DNA from: Stomoxys calcitrans
Taxonomy: Eukaryota; Arthropoda; Insecta; Diptera; Muscidae
DNA: 64,000 bases
Direction: 5' to 3'
Assembly (NCBI RefSeq): GCF_963082655.1
Contig: NC_081552.1
Location: 199,900,894 to 199,964,893 of the forward strand
The notes beneath the pieces were generated by a model, which did not search any database, was not told the origin of the DNA, and saw only the letters and a list, made by a program, of their open reading frames with translations. The translations under genes were made by a program, and so were the position numbers. Within the stretch, counting starts at the first letter, position 1. Each line of letters begins with the position of its first letter. Of this stretch, positions 46,096-57,359 are shown one piece after another.

Positions 46096-46650
46096 AATTT
46101 CTTCTTTTATCTTTTTTTTTTTTTGTTTAATCTTTTTGCTATACCAAACTGTTTTGTTGTTAATGATGATGATGATGATGATAATAATAATGATGATGAT
46201 GATGATGATGATATTGTTAAACTGCTTTTGATGCCTGCTGCCTGAAATGCCACTCACATCCATATCAAATTATCAAAAATTGCTCCTCAATTGCCCTGTG
46301 CTGCCGCCGCCGCCGCACCGCGCCGCACTGCGCCGCGCCGTCATCATACAACTCTTCTGCTGTTCAACGGCTGCGTTTTTTCTGATGTGGCATGACAAAT
46401 GATATGCCAAAAACATAAAATACGCAAACTTCAAAACATGAAAAAAACATTTTTTAATCCTCGTTCAAATATCAATCTGGATTACATGAACGTTATCCAT
46501 CACCATCAATAAAAATGCCCAACAATACCACAACCACCACCACCACCACCATCATCAACACCACCCTCACCCACCATGCTCTGCCACCACCCTCAACTAT
46601 AAAACTTTGCAAATGACATGGGCGAAACGCGTACCTGCCAATGCCCATAC
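46096..46650 (+). promoter_or_regulatory. 555-nt AG-exclusion zone before microexon 3
   Basis: Reading every base, the last AG before the acceptor is at 46094-46095 and the next is the CAG at 46650-46652. At one in 16, about 35 AGs would be expected in 555 nt. CT (the reverse-strand AG) is present, so the depletion is strand-specific. The tract includes a poly-T run (46105-46134), (GAT)n (46165-46212) and a GCC-rich patch. In spliceosome scanning the first AG after the branch point is used, so an AG-free zone allows a far-upstream branch point, as at some regulated exons. Confidence 0.6.
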
Positions 46651-46652
46651 AG

Positions 46653-46673
46653 TTTGTGTACAATGGCCAGAAG
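46653..46673 (+). CDS. Candidate 21-nt microexon 3
   Basis: The acceptor CCCATACAG is the first AG after the AG-free tract. The donor GAAG|GTAAGT is near-perfect. With phase-1 entry it reads V-C-V-Q-W-P-E and exits in phase 1, so inclusion is frame-neutral. Alternatively an in-frame ATG at 46614 could make this a first exon, but the AG-free tract favours an internal exon. No protein family can be assigned from seven residues. Confidence 0.42.
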
Positions 46674-47714
46674 GTAAGTTTCGTTGTATGTTTGTTCTTT
46701 TACATGTTCTCTTTTTAGTTTTTTTTTTTTTTATTATATTTGTGTTTTCTCTATGGGTAATGCCTTTGAAAAGGAAAAACAAATAATATAAATTTTTAAT
46801 GAACCAATATATGTTTTTTTTTTTATCCTTTAAATAATATTTTTATACTTTAAATAATATTATATATATGGATTAATTTTGTTTTTTTTTTTGCAACATT
46901 TTGTTAATGAAATATTTACATTGAAAATTTCATATATTTTATGCAAATATGTTTATGTTTCACACCAAGTGTACAACTTCTGTGACACACAAGAAACCCA
47001 AATACCATCCGACCATCATACGACAAATAAATATAATAAATAATTAATAAAAAACGAGACGAGAACAAATTACTGTACAAATACAAATGCACAAGCATTG
47101 CGCATTATTTGTTCTTGTATTTTTCAGAACTGAAAACAAAGACCATGTTTATATTATGCCTTAATTATTGTCATATGTATGCATAATAAATATCAATCAA
47201 TGACACTGACATTTATAACAAACAAAATTAAAATAATTAAATACTATAAAACAAAAGGTGCTCTATCTTTTCTTCTATTCATGGTTACACACAATAAAAT
47301 TAAAAATAAAATTAAAATCAACATAAATAAAATCGTTTAAGTTTTTAACTCTCATTGTTTAATATACATAAAATGATAAATTTCTTTTTTGTTTAATTTT
47401 CATTAAAAACAAAAAAAAAACAACAACAAATTGTTAAATCAATTGTCATTTAAATAACTCTAAAAAAAAAAATCAATTATTTGTTAATAGCATATTAATA
47501 TAACATAAAAACTCACACATATATATATATTTTTTATTATATAAAAAAGCAAAAAATTAAATACCATATGAATCTACATATTATTCTGTATTGTATAACC
47601 AATTGTATTTATTTATCTAATTAACCAGAAGCAATCAATAATCGTTTAACAATTACTTTTTTGCCTAATAGATTAGCAAATAAAGAGAAATGTGAGTAAG
47701 GATATGGGCGTAGC
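46674..47714 (+). other. AT-rich intronic stretch with a weak exon candidate
   Basis: A textbook acceptor (GTTCTTGTATTTTTCAG at 47111-47127) opens a phase-1-compatible frame of 19 codons to a stop. I cannot tell whether it is used. No repeats recognised. Confidence 0.35.
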
Positions 47715-48090
47715 TGAATCTTGAATGCCTATTGCAAATGCAAATTTTGCCCATGAACATTCCACCGAGAAACAGGGGCAAACTTCTCACATAGCAATGA
47801 GGCCTCCTTTTTATAGCCGAGTCCGATAAGTCCGAGTCAATAAGTGCTGTCCGATTCAAGTTTAAGCTCAATAATAAGAGGCCTCCTTTTTATAGCCGAA
47901 TTCGAACGGCGTGCCGCTGTGCGACACCTCCTTGGAGAGAACTTTTACATGGCATAGTTGCTCACAAATGTTGCCAGCATTAGGAGGGGAAAACCACCGC
48001 TGAACATTTTTTCTAATGATCTCGCCAGGATTCGAACGCAGGCGTTCTGCGTCATAGGCGGACATGAATCAGCGCTATGGTGGCCTCCCT
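47715..48090 (-). mobile_element. SINE1 with internal 79-bp duplication
   Basis: It has a full set of SINE1 blocks from the 'gcaaattttgcccatgaaca' tail (+ strand left) to the head at 48010-48090, where the A-box region is damaged ('catgaatcagcgctatgg'). GCCTCCTTTTTATAGCCGA occurs at 47802 and again at 47881, so a body segment is tandemly duplicated. Confidence 0.85.
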
Positions 48091-48250
48091 ATTACCAAGG
48101 ATTATTTAAGTTATTTTCTAACTGGTGATTTTTTTTTTAAGCTATATGAAAGTTTTTCCAAAAACAAAAAGCAGTAAGAATGGACAAAAGTCGGGCGTTG
48201 ACGACTGTATAATACCCTACACCTACCCTATAACACTAATGTGGGAGATA

Positions 48251-48489
48251 TTGGGTTGCCCAAAAAGTAATTGCGGATTTTTCATATAGTCGGCGTTGAC
48301 AAATTTTTTCACAGCTTGTGACTCTGTAATTGCATTCTTTCTTCTGTCAATTATCAGCTGTTACTTTTAGCTTGCTTTAGAAAAAAAGTGTAAAAAAAAA
48401 GTATATTTGATTAAAGTTCATTCTAAGTTTTATTAAAAATGCATTTACTTTCTTTTAAAAAATCCGCAATTACTTTTTGGGCAACCCAA
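48251..48489. mobile_element. 239-bp mariner-type MITE with 32-bp inverted repeats and TA duplication
   Basis: It starts TTGGGTTGCCCAAAAAGTAA and ends with its exact reverse complement; the first 32 bases match the last 32. TA flanks both ends (48249-48250 and 48490-48491). The interior has no ORF. Both ends are intact, consistent with mobilisation in trans by a mariner transposase. I recall near-identical short elements in distant insects, which a database search would test. Confidence 0.93.
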
Positions 48490-48532
48490 TATATGCGCTT
48501 CTGAACCAATTTTGATGGATCTCGGCGGATAT

Positions 48533-49797
48533 TTAGGTTAGGTTGAAAAGAGGGTGCAGCTATTAATCCGCCCCATGCCACTATGGACATACGCCGGCTT
48601 GTTGTGCGCTGCTCTAAAAACTATAAAGTAACCTCTAAAAAGAAAATTTGTATCATAGATGCGTTTTCGCAATTAAATACTATTTAAATACAACATACCA
48701 ACGCACGGCCCTTGAAGCCATCACACCTAATATGGTTGAAAAGTCTTCTAACCAAAGACGAAACGCGTCCCATAGTGGTTGGTGTGTGTTGCTACCTTTG
48801 GCTTTCCTTTTCCATTTGCATTTTCGATCATTCAGCTCGTCTCGAAAGAGAAACAAACAAAGAAAATTTTAAGTTAGGAATTCCCTGTTACTTACATAAT
48901 CCCTAATTGTTTTCAATACCATTCTCCTAAGTTGGTTCATGTCTGATATTGTGTCTCCACCTCCGCCGGGCAATGACAAAGGAAATGCTGCAACCTCTGC
49001 ACATGCTATCACTTGCAGCAGCGATCTTACATAAGTGAGCTCGTAGTCCTATGTGTACCGTTATGATACCAATAGCTATACTGACCTCCTTCTTGCTTCC
49101 CATCAGTAATAGCCTCCTCGTCTTCTCACCATCTGGATCCCCCCATAGGATTTTCGCCGTCCTACCGACCGTTTCGCTGTTCCACAATGTTGCATGCGCA
49201 TTCGTCGCCCACTCCCTTAACACGGACGGCGTCGACCCGAAAGGCTTCGGGTTAACCAAGTTTATTGACGGCAGTCCTCTGGCCATCACCGCCAAATCAT
49301 CTGCCCACTCATTTCCCCTTACTCCGTTATGGACCGGCACCCAAACGATGTGGATTTTGCCATCTTCAGAGAAGACGTTAAACTCCTTCTTACACTGCAA
49401 GACTGTTGGTGACCTTACCGTCCTGGTTGTTATTGCCCTTATGGCCAGTTTACTGTCGGTAAAGATGTTCACACTCGACGTCCTCGCGTTAGCAACACAC
49501 CACATTACGCATTCCGTGATCGCCAGGATCTCTGCCTGCAGAACCGTATTATGGTCAGGCAGTCTAAAACAGAGGTCAGTCCTTGGGTTTTCAATGTTAA
49601 CCCCCAGGTCCACTCGGTCCTCTAGCTTTGATTCATCCGTGTAACCTGATCTTCCTGATGGGAATACTGGGGTTCTGTCAATCCAAGACTGTGCCGATGG
49701 CAGCAGTGCCTCGCACTCGACTTCAAGGTTCATCTCAGGCATCCGATAGGAAACCTCTCCCCTTCCTTCCAGGTTTCTTATCGTCGCCTCGATTATA
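48533..49797 (-). pseudogene. LINE family L4: RNase H domain to 3' tail
   Basis: The tail is (TTAGG)2 at 48533-48542 on the + strand. A 298-codon reverse ORF (48927-49823) carries GYTDESKLEDR (Gly of the usual TDGS is Glu), LQAEILAITECVMWC (catalytic Glu), NIFTDSKLAIRAITT (Asp), HNGVRGNEWADDLAV (Asp) and SKKEVSIAIGIITVHIGLR. All four acidic residues remain. The C-terminal knuckle is lost by frameshift (SMCRGCSISFVIARRR). The 3' UTR is interrupted by a 209-bp insert. Confidence 0.88.
48650..48858 (+). mobile_element. 209-bp insertion in the L4 3' UTR with 11-bp target duplication
   Basis: AAAGAAAATTT flanks it (48639-48649 and 48859-48869). The other L4 copy near 29330 has this motif once, with no insert. 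There are no inverted ends. The right end is 'gagaaacaaac', so a retroposed sequence in + orientation is likely. Its source is not recognised and no other copy is seen here. Confidence 0.75.
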
Positions 49798-50790
49798 CCG
49801 CGATGGGCTGCTCCAATCCTCAATCCAATTGTGGATGGGTTCTCATCATCAAGACTCTGCCCTTTCCCCTTCCCTTTTTCTTGTTTTCATTGACGATCTA
49901 TTGGGTCAGACTTCGAATCCAGTCTACTCATTTGCCAATGACAGTAGTCTGTGTCATTCATATTCCTACGGCCATAGGCCCAGTCCTCAAAAAATTGTGG
50001 ACAGGAGGCGCATTATGGATGAGACGCTCTGCCAGGATTTGTTGGGCATTTCCGAGTGGGGTAGAATGAACAGAGTAGACTTTAACGCAGTGCTGTTTCT
50101 TGTCTCACAAGCGATTCGACGGTATAGATACCGAACAGTCAGATGCTCTTGATGTTCTGGGCATGAAGATACAATGTGATGTCCGTTGGTCAAAACACGT
50201 ATTCGAAGTGTCGAAAGAAGCATTCAAGTGTTTGGGTTTTTTTTAAGCGATGCAAGAAATATTTCACCTCTTCTGATCTTATCAATATCTATATTACCTA
50301 CATCAGGCCGAGGATGGAATATAACTCTCATATATGGGCAGGAGCTCCGAAATCATCCTTGGGGCTACTTGACCGGGTTCAACGGAGAGCGATGGTGTTG
50401 ATTGGGAACAGTAGGGTATCCAACTCTATTGCTTCTCTTGAACATCGTCGGAATGTGGGTACCGTTGTATTGCTCTATCGTTATTTTCGTGTGGCGTGTG
50501 TTCCAGGGATATTCATCTTCTTATCCCTGACGTTAGGATGTTCCCCAGGAATACAAGACTTGCCAGGAACTCACACCCGTTTGTAATTGATTGGCAAGTC
50601 GACCGAACCATGCATTGGCGAGAAATTTCATTTTTCGCCCGAACCATTCGTATGTGGAATTGACTTCCGGCTAATGTCTTTCCCACCGACATTATATATG
50701 ACATGTCTGACAGCTTTAGGGTTTTTTTTTGTATTACCTGACGCAGTTCGCCTATAAACGGCGATTTGACTTTCAAAGCCCATATGGGCA
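49798..50790 (+). pseudogene. LINE family J2 reverse transcriptase, C-terminal half
   Basis: Frames read ALSPSLFLVFIDDLLGQTS, VYSFANDSSLCHSYSYGHRP, DETLCQDLLGISEWGRMNRV, then DALDVLGMKIQCDVRW-like sequence, FFKRCKKYFTSSDLINIYIT, YIRPRMEYNSHIWAGAPKSS and LDRVQRRAMVLIGNSR. The catalytic FADD box is FAND: codon 49937-49939 is AAT. Several frameshifts occur. A copy with GAT at this codon begins at 63866. No RNase H domain follows, as in jockey-type elements. Confidence 0.87.
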
Positions 50791-51524
50791 TCAAATCGTG
50801 GTCAATTTATAGCCTTCAAGTTAAGCTGCTTATGTCCTTGCTAAGGAATTCTCTGACAAAAATTATCTTTCATTTATGGAAATTTTATTTTAAAACAATG
50901 TGACAGAATTTAGAATATTGATTGCTTCAAACTATAAATTTAAGGCCCTATCTGTTATTTAAAAGTAAAATATTTTTATTTAAATATATTTTTTTTATTA
51001 ACTTTAATTATATGATTTTTTTTTAATTTCTATTCTCTTACTTACTATTATGTGAAATGTATAAAGGACATAATTTCGATTGCAAAATGAACCATTTAAC
51101 CAATTTGACTTTTGTGGTAGGTCCCCTTGTAATATGAGAAAAGTCTTCCTAATTTTTTTCTGTTTCATGTGTTTTCCGTTTCCGTTTGTTTGGTGACAAA
51201 ACAAATTGTCCTTTTGAGTCACTTACCAATAGTTTAGTCTTTCAGTGATTGTCTTTTGTCAGGAATGGTTTTGTTAGAGTTTTCTTTTGGTCATGATAAC
51301 AAATATGTATGTATATGCTATATTTCATATGAATAATATATTGCTATATAAGCTAAGTACGATATATAATCGTAGTTTAAGATAATATATGAACTAAAAC
51401 ACACAAAAAAAAAATCAAGACCCATTTATAGTGAAAATTTTCAACAAGAAAAACTTTTCAGAAGAATTTATTAGCCTTTCCAGGCAAACTAAATAGTGAC
51501 TTTGAAAATTTGTTAACCAAAAAA
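50791..51524. other. Unassigned AT-rich stretch
   Basis: No recognised repeat. One acceptor/donor-like pair near 51263-51306 does not fit the phase of other candidate exons. Confidence 0.35.
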
Positions 51525-51612
51525 ATTGCATATTTGTCCATGAACACTCCACTAAGGAACAGGGGCAAACTTTTCCCATATCAATGAGTGCTCTCCGATT
51601 CAAGTTTGAACT
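51525..51612 (-). mobile_element. SINE1 3' fragment
   Basis: 'gtccatgaacactccactaa', GGAACAGGGGCAAACTTTTC and CATATCAATGAGTGCTCTCC are the SINE1 tail. The tRNA-like head is absent, as in a 5'-truncated insertion. Confidence 0.75.
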
Positions 51613-51994
51613 TAAAATTTCATTGAGAAATTGGTCTTGATTTTTTTTTGTGCCTTATTTAACCCAAGAAGAAATGACTCCATGCAACTTTGACTTTTCA
51701 ACAGCATAATGTTCGAAGTATTTATTATGTATTTGGTTGATTTGTAATCCATATTTTGTTCTGTTCTGTTTACGGCTATTTTTTTAAACTTCATTTTAAG
51801 ATTTTTATTATGTTTAAATCAATAGATTCTTTTTGCATCTTACAATGAACCATCATATGCACAAGCCCCTGAAGTTAGTTAATTTTAACAAAAAAAATGC
51901 TCGCTCCCCGAAAAACAATTTTATTATTTCATCCCTGCAGATATAGGAAAATATATGTATAGGAAAATTCTTTCAAGCAACATTGATGTACCAG
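51613..51994. other. Unassigned AT-rich stretch
   Basis: Nothing recognised. Confidence 0.35.
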
Positions 51995-52650
51995 TTAGGT
52001 TAGATTTAAGTGACAGTCTGCCATTCGACTCACTTAGACGTTTCGAAGGAAGATGCCTTCTAGTTCCTGCCATTGAACTATACAGATCACTTTAAAAAGC
52101 CCAACAACTTGCGAATGTTCACATCCACTTAAACACACAGATTCTCAAAGAAATGAGAACCTCAAGTGGAACTCCTTTTGACTGCCTTGTTCGGGACACA
52201 CACAAAGAAGGTGTAGTCTCTTCTTCTTCTTCGTTGTCCTCACAGCTTCTGCAGAAGCCATAACTGGCAACCTTCAGTCTGTCAGCATGTTTTCCTAATA
52301 GACAGTGACCTGTCATGACGGACGTCATGACTGAGACGTCTGTTCTAGCCAATGACAGCAAAGCAGTAGACCTCTTCAAGTCTAGATGAGGCCACAATGC
52401 TCACAGTCCCCTCTTTGTGTCCATCTATCATTCGTTGTCCTTTGGGCCAGGTCCTGAAAACTTAGCTTACATGTCTCTAGAGGCATACCCACAGTTTCCA
52501 GTTTCCCTGAAATGTGTAATGTAGTTCCTAGTCTCGCAAGCTCGTCCGCTTTACAATTCCCTGGGATATGTTTGTGGCCCATCACTCAGAACAGGTGAAT
52601 TTTGAACTGTTCCATCCATCTCGTTGAGAGATCTGCGACAGTCGAGGGCG
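51995..52650 (-). pseudogene. LINE family L6: RNase H end, zinc knuckle and 3' tail
   Basis: A TTAGG tail lies at 51995. Reverse frames read MGHKHIPGNCKADELARLGT (last RNase H motif), LETVGMPLETCKLSFQDLA, LDLKRSTALLSLARTDVSV, MTGHCLLGKHADRLKVASY and GFCRSCEDNEEEEETTPSLC (knuckle). The SDSQAFIKNL-like motif lies in another frame near 52700. Confidence 0.82.
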
Positions 52651-52737
52651 GTTTTTGTGTTCAGAAATACGTTCTCCAGGTTCTTAATGAATGCCTGGCT
52701 GTCTGAGAAGATATATTTACCAATCGTCGTAATGACA

Positions 52738-53350
52738 TTAGGTTAGGTTTAAGTGGCAGTCTGCCATCAGACTCACTTTGACGTTTTCGTCCATTGTGAT
52801 ACCACAGGAACAGAAGAAGGAAGATGTCTTCTAGTTCCTACCGTTGAACCATCCAGATCGATTTAAAAAGCCCAATAGCTTGTGAATGGTCACATCTGCT
52901 AAATCAGACAAGTTCTCAAAGAAATGAGAAGCTTAAGTGCAACTTCTTCTAACTGCTAGTGCGGGACACAGAAGGTGTTCTACAGTCTCTTCTTCCTCGA
53001 TGCAAAAGTCGTTGCTGGCAACCTTCAGTCAGTCAGCATGTTTTCCGATTAGACAGTGACTTGACGTCATAACGGACACAATGAATGACAGCAAAGCAGT
53101 AGACCTCTTCAAGTCTAGATGAGGCCACATAGTTTTGGAATGCTCACAGCCTCCTCTTGGTGCCCCCTCGTTATGACATTATATCTTAGTCATTCCATCA
53201 CATCCCTAATCCGCTTGATACACACTACAGTGGTCGGGTAATCTCTTCGATATGACCAGTTCTAGATCTTTAGAGTACAAACCAAAGCTCAGCTGATCGA
53301 CTAGTTTGGAACCATCCGTATAGAAGTCTATGTAACTTATATAACCAGGG
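52738..53350 (-). pseudogene. LINE family L6, adjacent second copy
   Basis: It begins with (TTAGG)2 at 52738-52747 and the 3' block shared with SINE2 (reverse of CTGTGGTATCACAATGGAC). It continues through the knuckle region (52910-53160) to DFYTDGSKLVDQLSFG near 53300-53340, the first RNase H motif. An internal deletion removes the middle of RNase H. Its right edge abuts L6-like 5' sequence in the opposite orientation. Confidence 0.8.
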
Positions 53351-53354
53351 ATGG

Positions 53355-54350
53355 CGTAGTTCCAATCGGTAGATTGGATGAGGCAGTATTCGTACTAAGT
53401 CTCGCAAACCTCAACAAGTCTGAAGGAGTTGTATCCTACAGATGCAACAAGTTGAAACTGAAGGTCTATAGTAGCGGTGAGATAGAGGAATCAGGAGACG
53501 AATCAGCAGTTGTTGCTGAACATTTGCCTGTGGAACTATTGACCACATCGCTTATGTCTGGCGGATTGCAGGAGACTGAAAATCCCTCTGCTACAATCGA
53601 GACAGGAGGGGATGGCATTGAAAATGGGATCCGACAAGCCCTGTGTGGGTGGGTCATCCCGTAGGACTGGGCTCAAGGTGTACACCAGCGGGGGAAAACA
53701 GAACTCAGCAGTAGCTAGTGCAGCATCTAAGGAGAAATCGTCCACATCGCAAGTGTTAAGTGTCCTGAAGAAGAGTGGTTTCACTGCTTTCTCACCTGCT
53801 CCTGGATGCGTACGGAAGCTCAACATAACAAGTTCTAACGAATCTTGTGAGGATGAACTCCTGGCGGAATCAGAAGACGAGGCAGTGGTGGAAGTTCTGA
53901 ATCCTGACTATGGCCCGGTTTCTACAGATAAATCTCCACCATTTTAAGAGCGCTTCGGCGGCACTAAAGGTCCACCTGATGGCAGGGGATTTGACGTGGT
54001 TCTTATCCAGGAACCATGGGTGTGTGGAGGAATGGTTCGTGGACTAAGAATTCCGGGATTTAAACTAGTCAATGGTACGGGGAATGGAAGACGCAGAGCC
54101 TGTATTCTTGCAAAGAGTAGTCAAAATGATTTTCTTCCCTCGCTAAGCACTTAAGATTTAGTAGTAACCAGCCTTGATGCCGCCTTAAATCTTTAAGTTG
54201 CTGCTCGAAGCCGCTTCTGTAGGAAAGAAGAGTCTCATTGTGGGAAGTGATGCTAATGCACATCACCAGATATGGGGAAGTTCGAATGTCAATGAAAGAG
54301 GTGAGCTGTTTATCGAATATATTATAAGTTGCAATTTGGCGATTTGGGAG
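53355..54350 (+). pseudogene. LINE ORF1 C-terminus and endonuclease N-terminus
   Basis: ORF1 frames read DEAVFVLSLANLNKSEGVVS, YRCNKLKLKVYSSGE and, after a frameshift near 53612, LKVYTSGGKQNSAVASAAS ending NPDYGPVSTDKSPPF*. Next an endonuclease frame has FDVVLIQEPWVCGGMVRGLR (QEP box with catalytic Glu), 'NGRRRACILAKSS' and, after a deletion, KKSLIVGSDANAHHQIWGSS (Asp and Asn of the active site) and NERGELFIEYIISCNLAI. The sequence then breaks off into family B. Confidence 0.82.
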
Positions 54351-54355
54351 TTTAT

Positions 54356-55550
54356 GGGTCTTAGGCCCATAAAAGCCACTTTTACTATCCGATTTAGCTG
54401 AAATTTGGGACAGTGAGTTGTGTTAGGCTACTCGACATCTTTCTTCAATTTGGCCTAGATCGGTCCAGAATTGGATATAGCTGCCATATGGACCGATCCG
54501 CCGATTTAGGGTCTTAGGCCCATAAAAGCCATATTTATCATCAGATTTTGCTCAAGTTTGGGGCAGTGAGTTGTGTTAGACCATTCGACATCCTTCTTCA
54601 ATTTGGCTCAGATCGGTCGATTTTGATATAGCTCCCATATAGATCGATCTCTCGATTTAAGGTCTTGCGCCCGTAAAAGGTGCATTTATTGTCCGATTTT
54701 GCCAAAATTTGGGACAGTGAGTTGTGTAAGGCCCTTCGACACCCTTCTTCAATTTTGCCCAGATCCGTCCACATTTGGATATAGCTGCCATATAGACCGA
54801 TCTCTCGATTTAAGGCATTGGGCCCATAAAAGGGGCATTTATTATTCGATGTCGTCGAAATTTGGGACAGTGAGTTAAGTTAAGCCCCTCGAAATTCTTC
54901 TACAATATGACACAGATCGGTCCAGATTTGGATATTGCTGCCATATAGACCGATCTCTCGATTTAAGGTTTTGGAACCATAAAAGGCGCATTTATTGTCC
55001 GATGTCGTCAAAATTTGGGACAGTGAGTTGTGTTGGGCCCTTCGACATTCACCTTCAATTTGGTTTAGATCGGTACAGATTTGGATATAGCTGCCATATT
55101 AGACCGATCTCTCGATTTAAGGTTTTGGAGCCATAAAAGACGCATTTATTGTCCAACTTCGCCAAAATTTGGGACAGTAAGTTGTGTTAGACTCTTCGAC
55201 ATTTTTCTGCTACTTGGCCCAAAACTGTCCAGATTTGGACATAGCTGCCATATAGACCAATATCTCGATTTAAAGTCTTGGCCACATAAAAGGCGCATTT
55301 ACAATCTGATTTCGCTGAAATTTGGCACAGTGACTAATGTTAGGCTTTCCAACATCCGTGTCGTATATGGTTCAGATCAGTTTATTTTTAGATATAGCTA
55401 CTAAAAAGACTTGTACCTATTAGTATTTGGTCCAAATCGGAACATATTTGGATATAACTGCTATGGGGCATAAGGTATGCATTTTTCACCGGATTTTGAC
55501 GAAAGGTGGTTATCCAAAGTTCGACCTGTCCGAACTTAACGCCTTTTTAC
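54356..55550 (+). mobile_element. Family B element, seven units of about 153 bp
   Basis: GATATAG cores lie at 54474, 54625, 54778, 54931, 55084 and 55238 (spacings 151-154). The right end has 'ccaaagttcgacctgtccga', a decayed hairpin, then ACTTAACGCCTTTTTACCTG. ORFs inside are unit read-through. The left end is fused to the LINE endonuclease. Confidence 0.9.
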
Positions 55551-55559
55551 CTGTTTTGT

Positions 55560-56500
55560 AATCGTTATCTTCATTCAAAATCATATTTCAAAGCTACCAC
55601 TTGGGATACCAAATTTTTAAATATCCGTTGGCCCTCCTGTGTATCAACATTAGATTCGAACTCTACTTACAACGAATTTTCTTTTAATTCACATATTATC
55701 CCACCCGAACTACACATCCTATTGAAGGATATTTAGGGGGTTGGTCCCAGACTCTGTCCCAAATGTATATACCAAATTCGTAGTCAACTACCAAAGAACT
55801 TTCATTTAATAACCATATTGTGACGTTGGCTATTCATGCGCGTTTAAGGGTTCTTTGGTGTTGGGCAGGCCCCATTGACACCTTGGAACAAATTCTTATA
55901 GCAGCTGTGTACTCAACTTCTAAACACATTTCATTTGATTTTCATATTGTCCCAATTGGTAAATATGTCCTGCTATGCTGGGGGGTTTTGGGAGATGGGG
56001 AGGCCCCTCAGACAGCAAGGAATAAGTTTTGAAGTCAGATTTATACTCCACTTTTAACTACCTTTCATTTGATACTCATATTGCCTGAGAATCCTGTTGC
56101 GATTTTTTTTTTTTTTTGGGGTGGGGACCCCCCACACTCTTTGGGTGAAATTTTTGTACCAAGTTCCTACTCTACTCTTAAATACCTTTCATTTGATATC
56201 CATATTGTCCCAATCGGTAAATATGTCCGTTTGGGTGGGGCGTCCCCCCAAAATACTTGACCCCAAATTTGTATACCAATTTTGTGGTTTTGTGGTGCCA
56301 TAAGGTGGAATGCAAAATTAAATCGCTGCACCCATCTCCGAGATCGGGCGTTTTTGAAAATGGTGGTATGTGGGAGGGTCCGCCCACCTTCGGATATCAA
56401 AAAATTTAGCGCCGTTTTTGAGTCTATACGGAACAGACATACAATCAAAGCGCTAGAATTTCATTTCTATATAATAGATGAAAGTCTATTGAGATAGTTC
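55560..56500 (+). repeat. Family D repeat block
   Basis: 'acctttcatttgatactcat', 'attgtcccaatcggtaaata', 'tccgtttgggtggggcg' and 'gggagggtccgcccacct' repeat at about 110-200 bp spacing. Confidence 0.78.
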
Positions 56501-57359
56501 TGCTATCTTGGAAAGTTTAAAGTTCGATTGTCAAAACTATTGGAAATAAATTGTTGGACGTAATGGTAATGCAGAAACGGAATGGACTTCAATAATGAGA
56601 CAAGTGCTTTGTCCAAACAAGTCTATCGCCCTTTTTGGGCCAATGCTTTTATGCCATTTTGTAACTAATATAACTTTAAACATATTAGAATTCAATTCAT
56701 ATATTTTTTCAGTAATTCATTGTACTGATCACATATGTATGTTTTGTAAAGTTTCCTTATTATCTCAATATATTGGTAAAATAGATTAGAAAATTAGTGG
56801 GAAAAATTGGACTTAAAACTTCTGCATGTTTTTTTTATTATTGATATATCATAATATTGTTTAAAATTAAGTGTGAACTAGTGATATGATGAAAAAATAT
56901 CTCCCGATAGCGCTGCATACTAATCTTTAGTTATAAACTAACATATGTACTAGAACTAGCAGAAAGCACCATGGCTGTAGGCTTGCATTTCTTATAGAAT
57001 AGAATTCCTTTTCTGCATTGAAATATGTATGACAAAGTTCATCAGCCTTAGTACAACAGTTTATGTATGTCTATAACCATGAATCATTTCTTTTGTTTAA
57101 TTTGGCAAATATGAGGCAGAATCTTTATATAACTTACCTCGGTAGACATTGGGCCATGACAAGACAATAAAATGTTCAGCTGCTATAGCCACTTGTTGGA
57201 AATGATGATGGAAACTGGAAAAATACAACATTTAAAGTTCATTAAAAATCAATTTGGTAGCGTTTTTTGTATTACAAGCCTGTTCTGGTTTTCGAAAACG
57301 GAAAACGAATGGTTTTCTTTGCCTTATATATTCTATATTCTAATAAAATTTCTATATAA
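56501..57359. other. Unassigned AT-rich stretch
   Basis: No recognised element or exon. Confidence 0.4.

Noticed and set aside
47128..47190. Terminal exon after GTATTTTTCAG
   Set aside because: The acceptor is strong, but the short AT-rich frame has no coding character; left as a note only.
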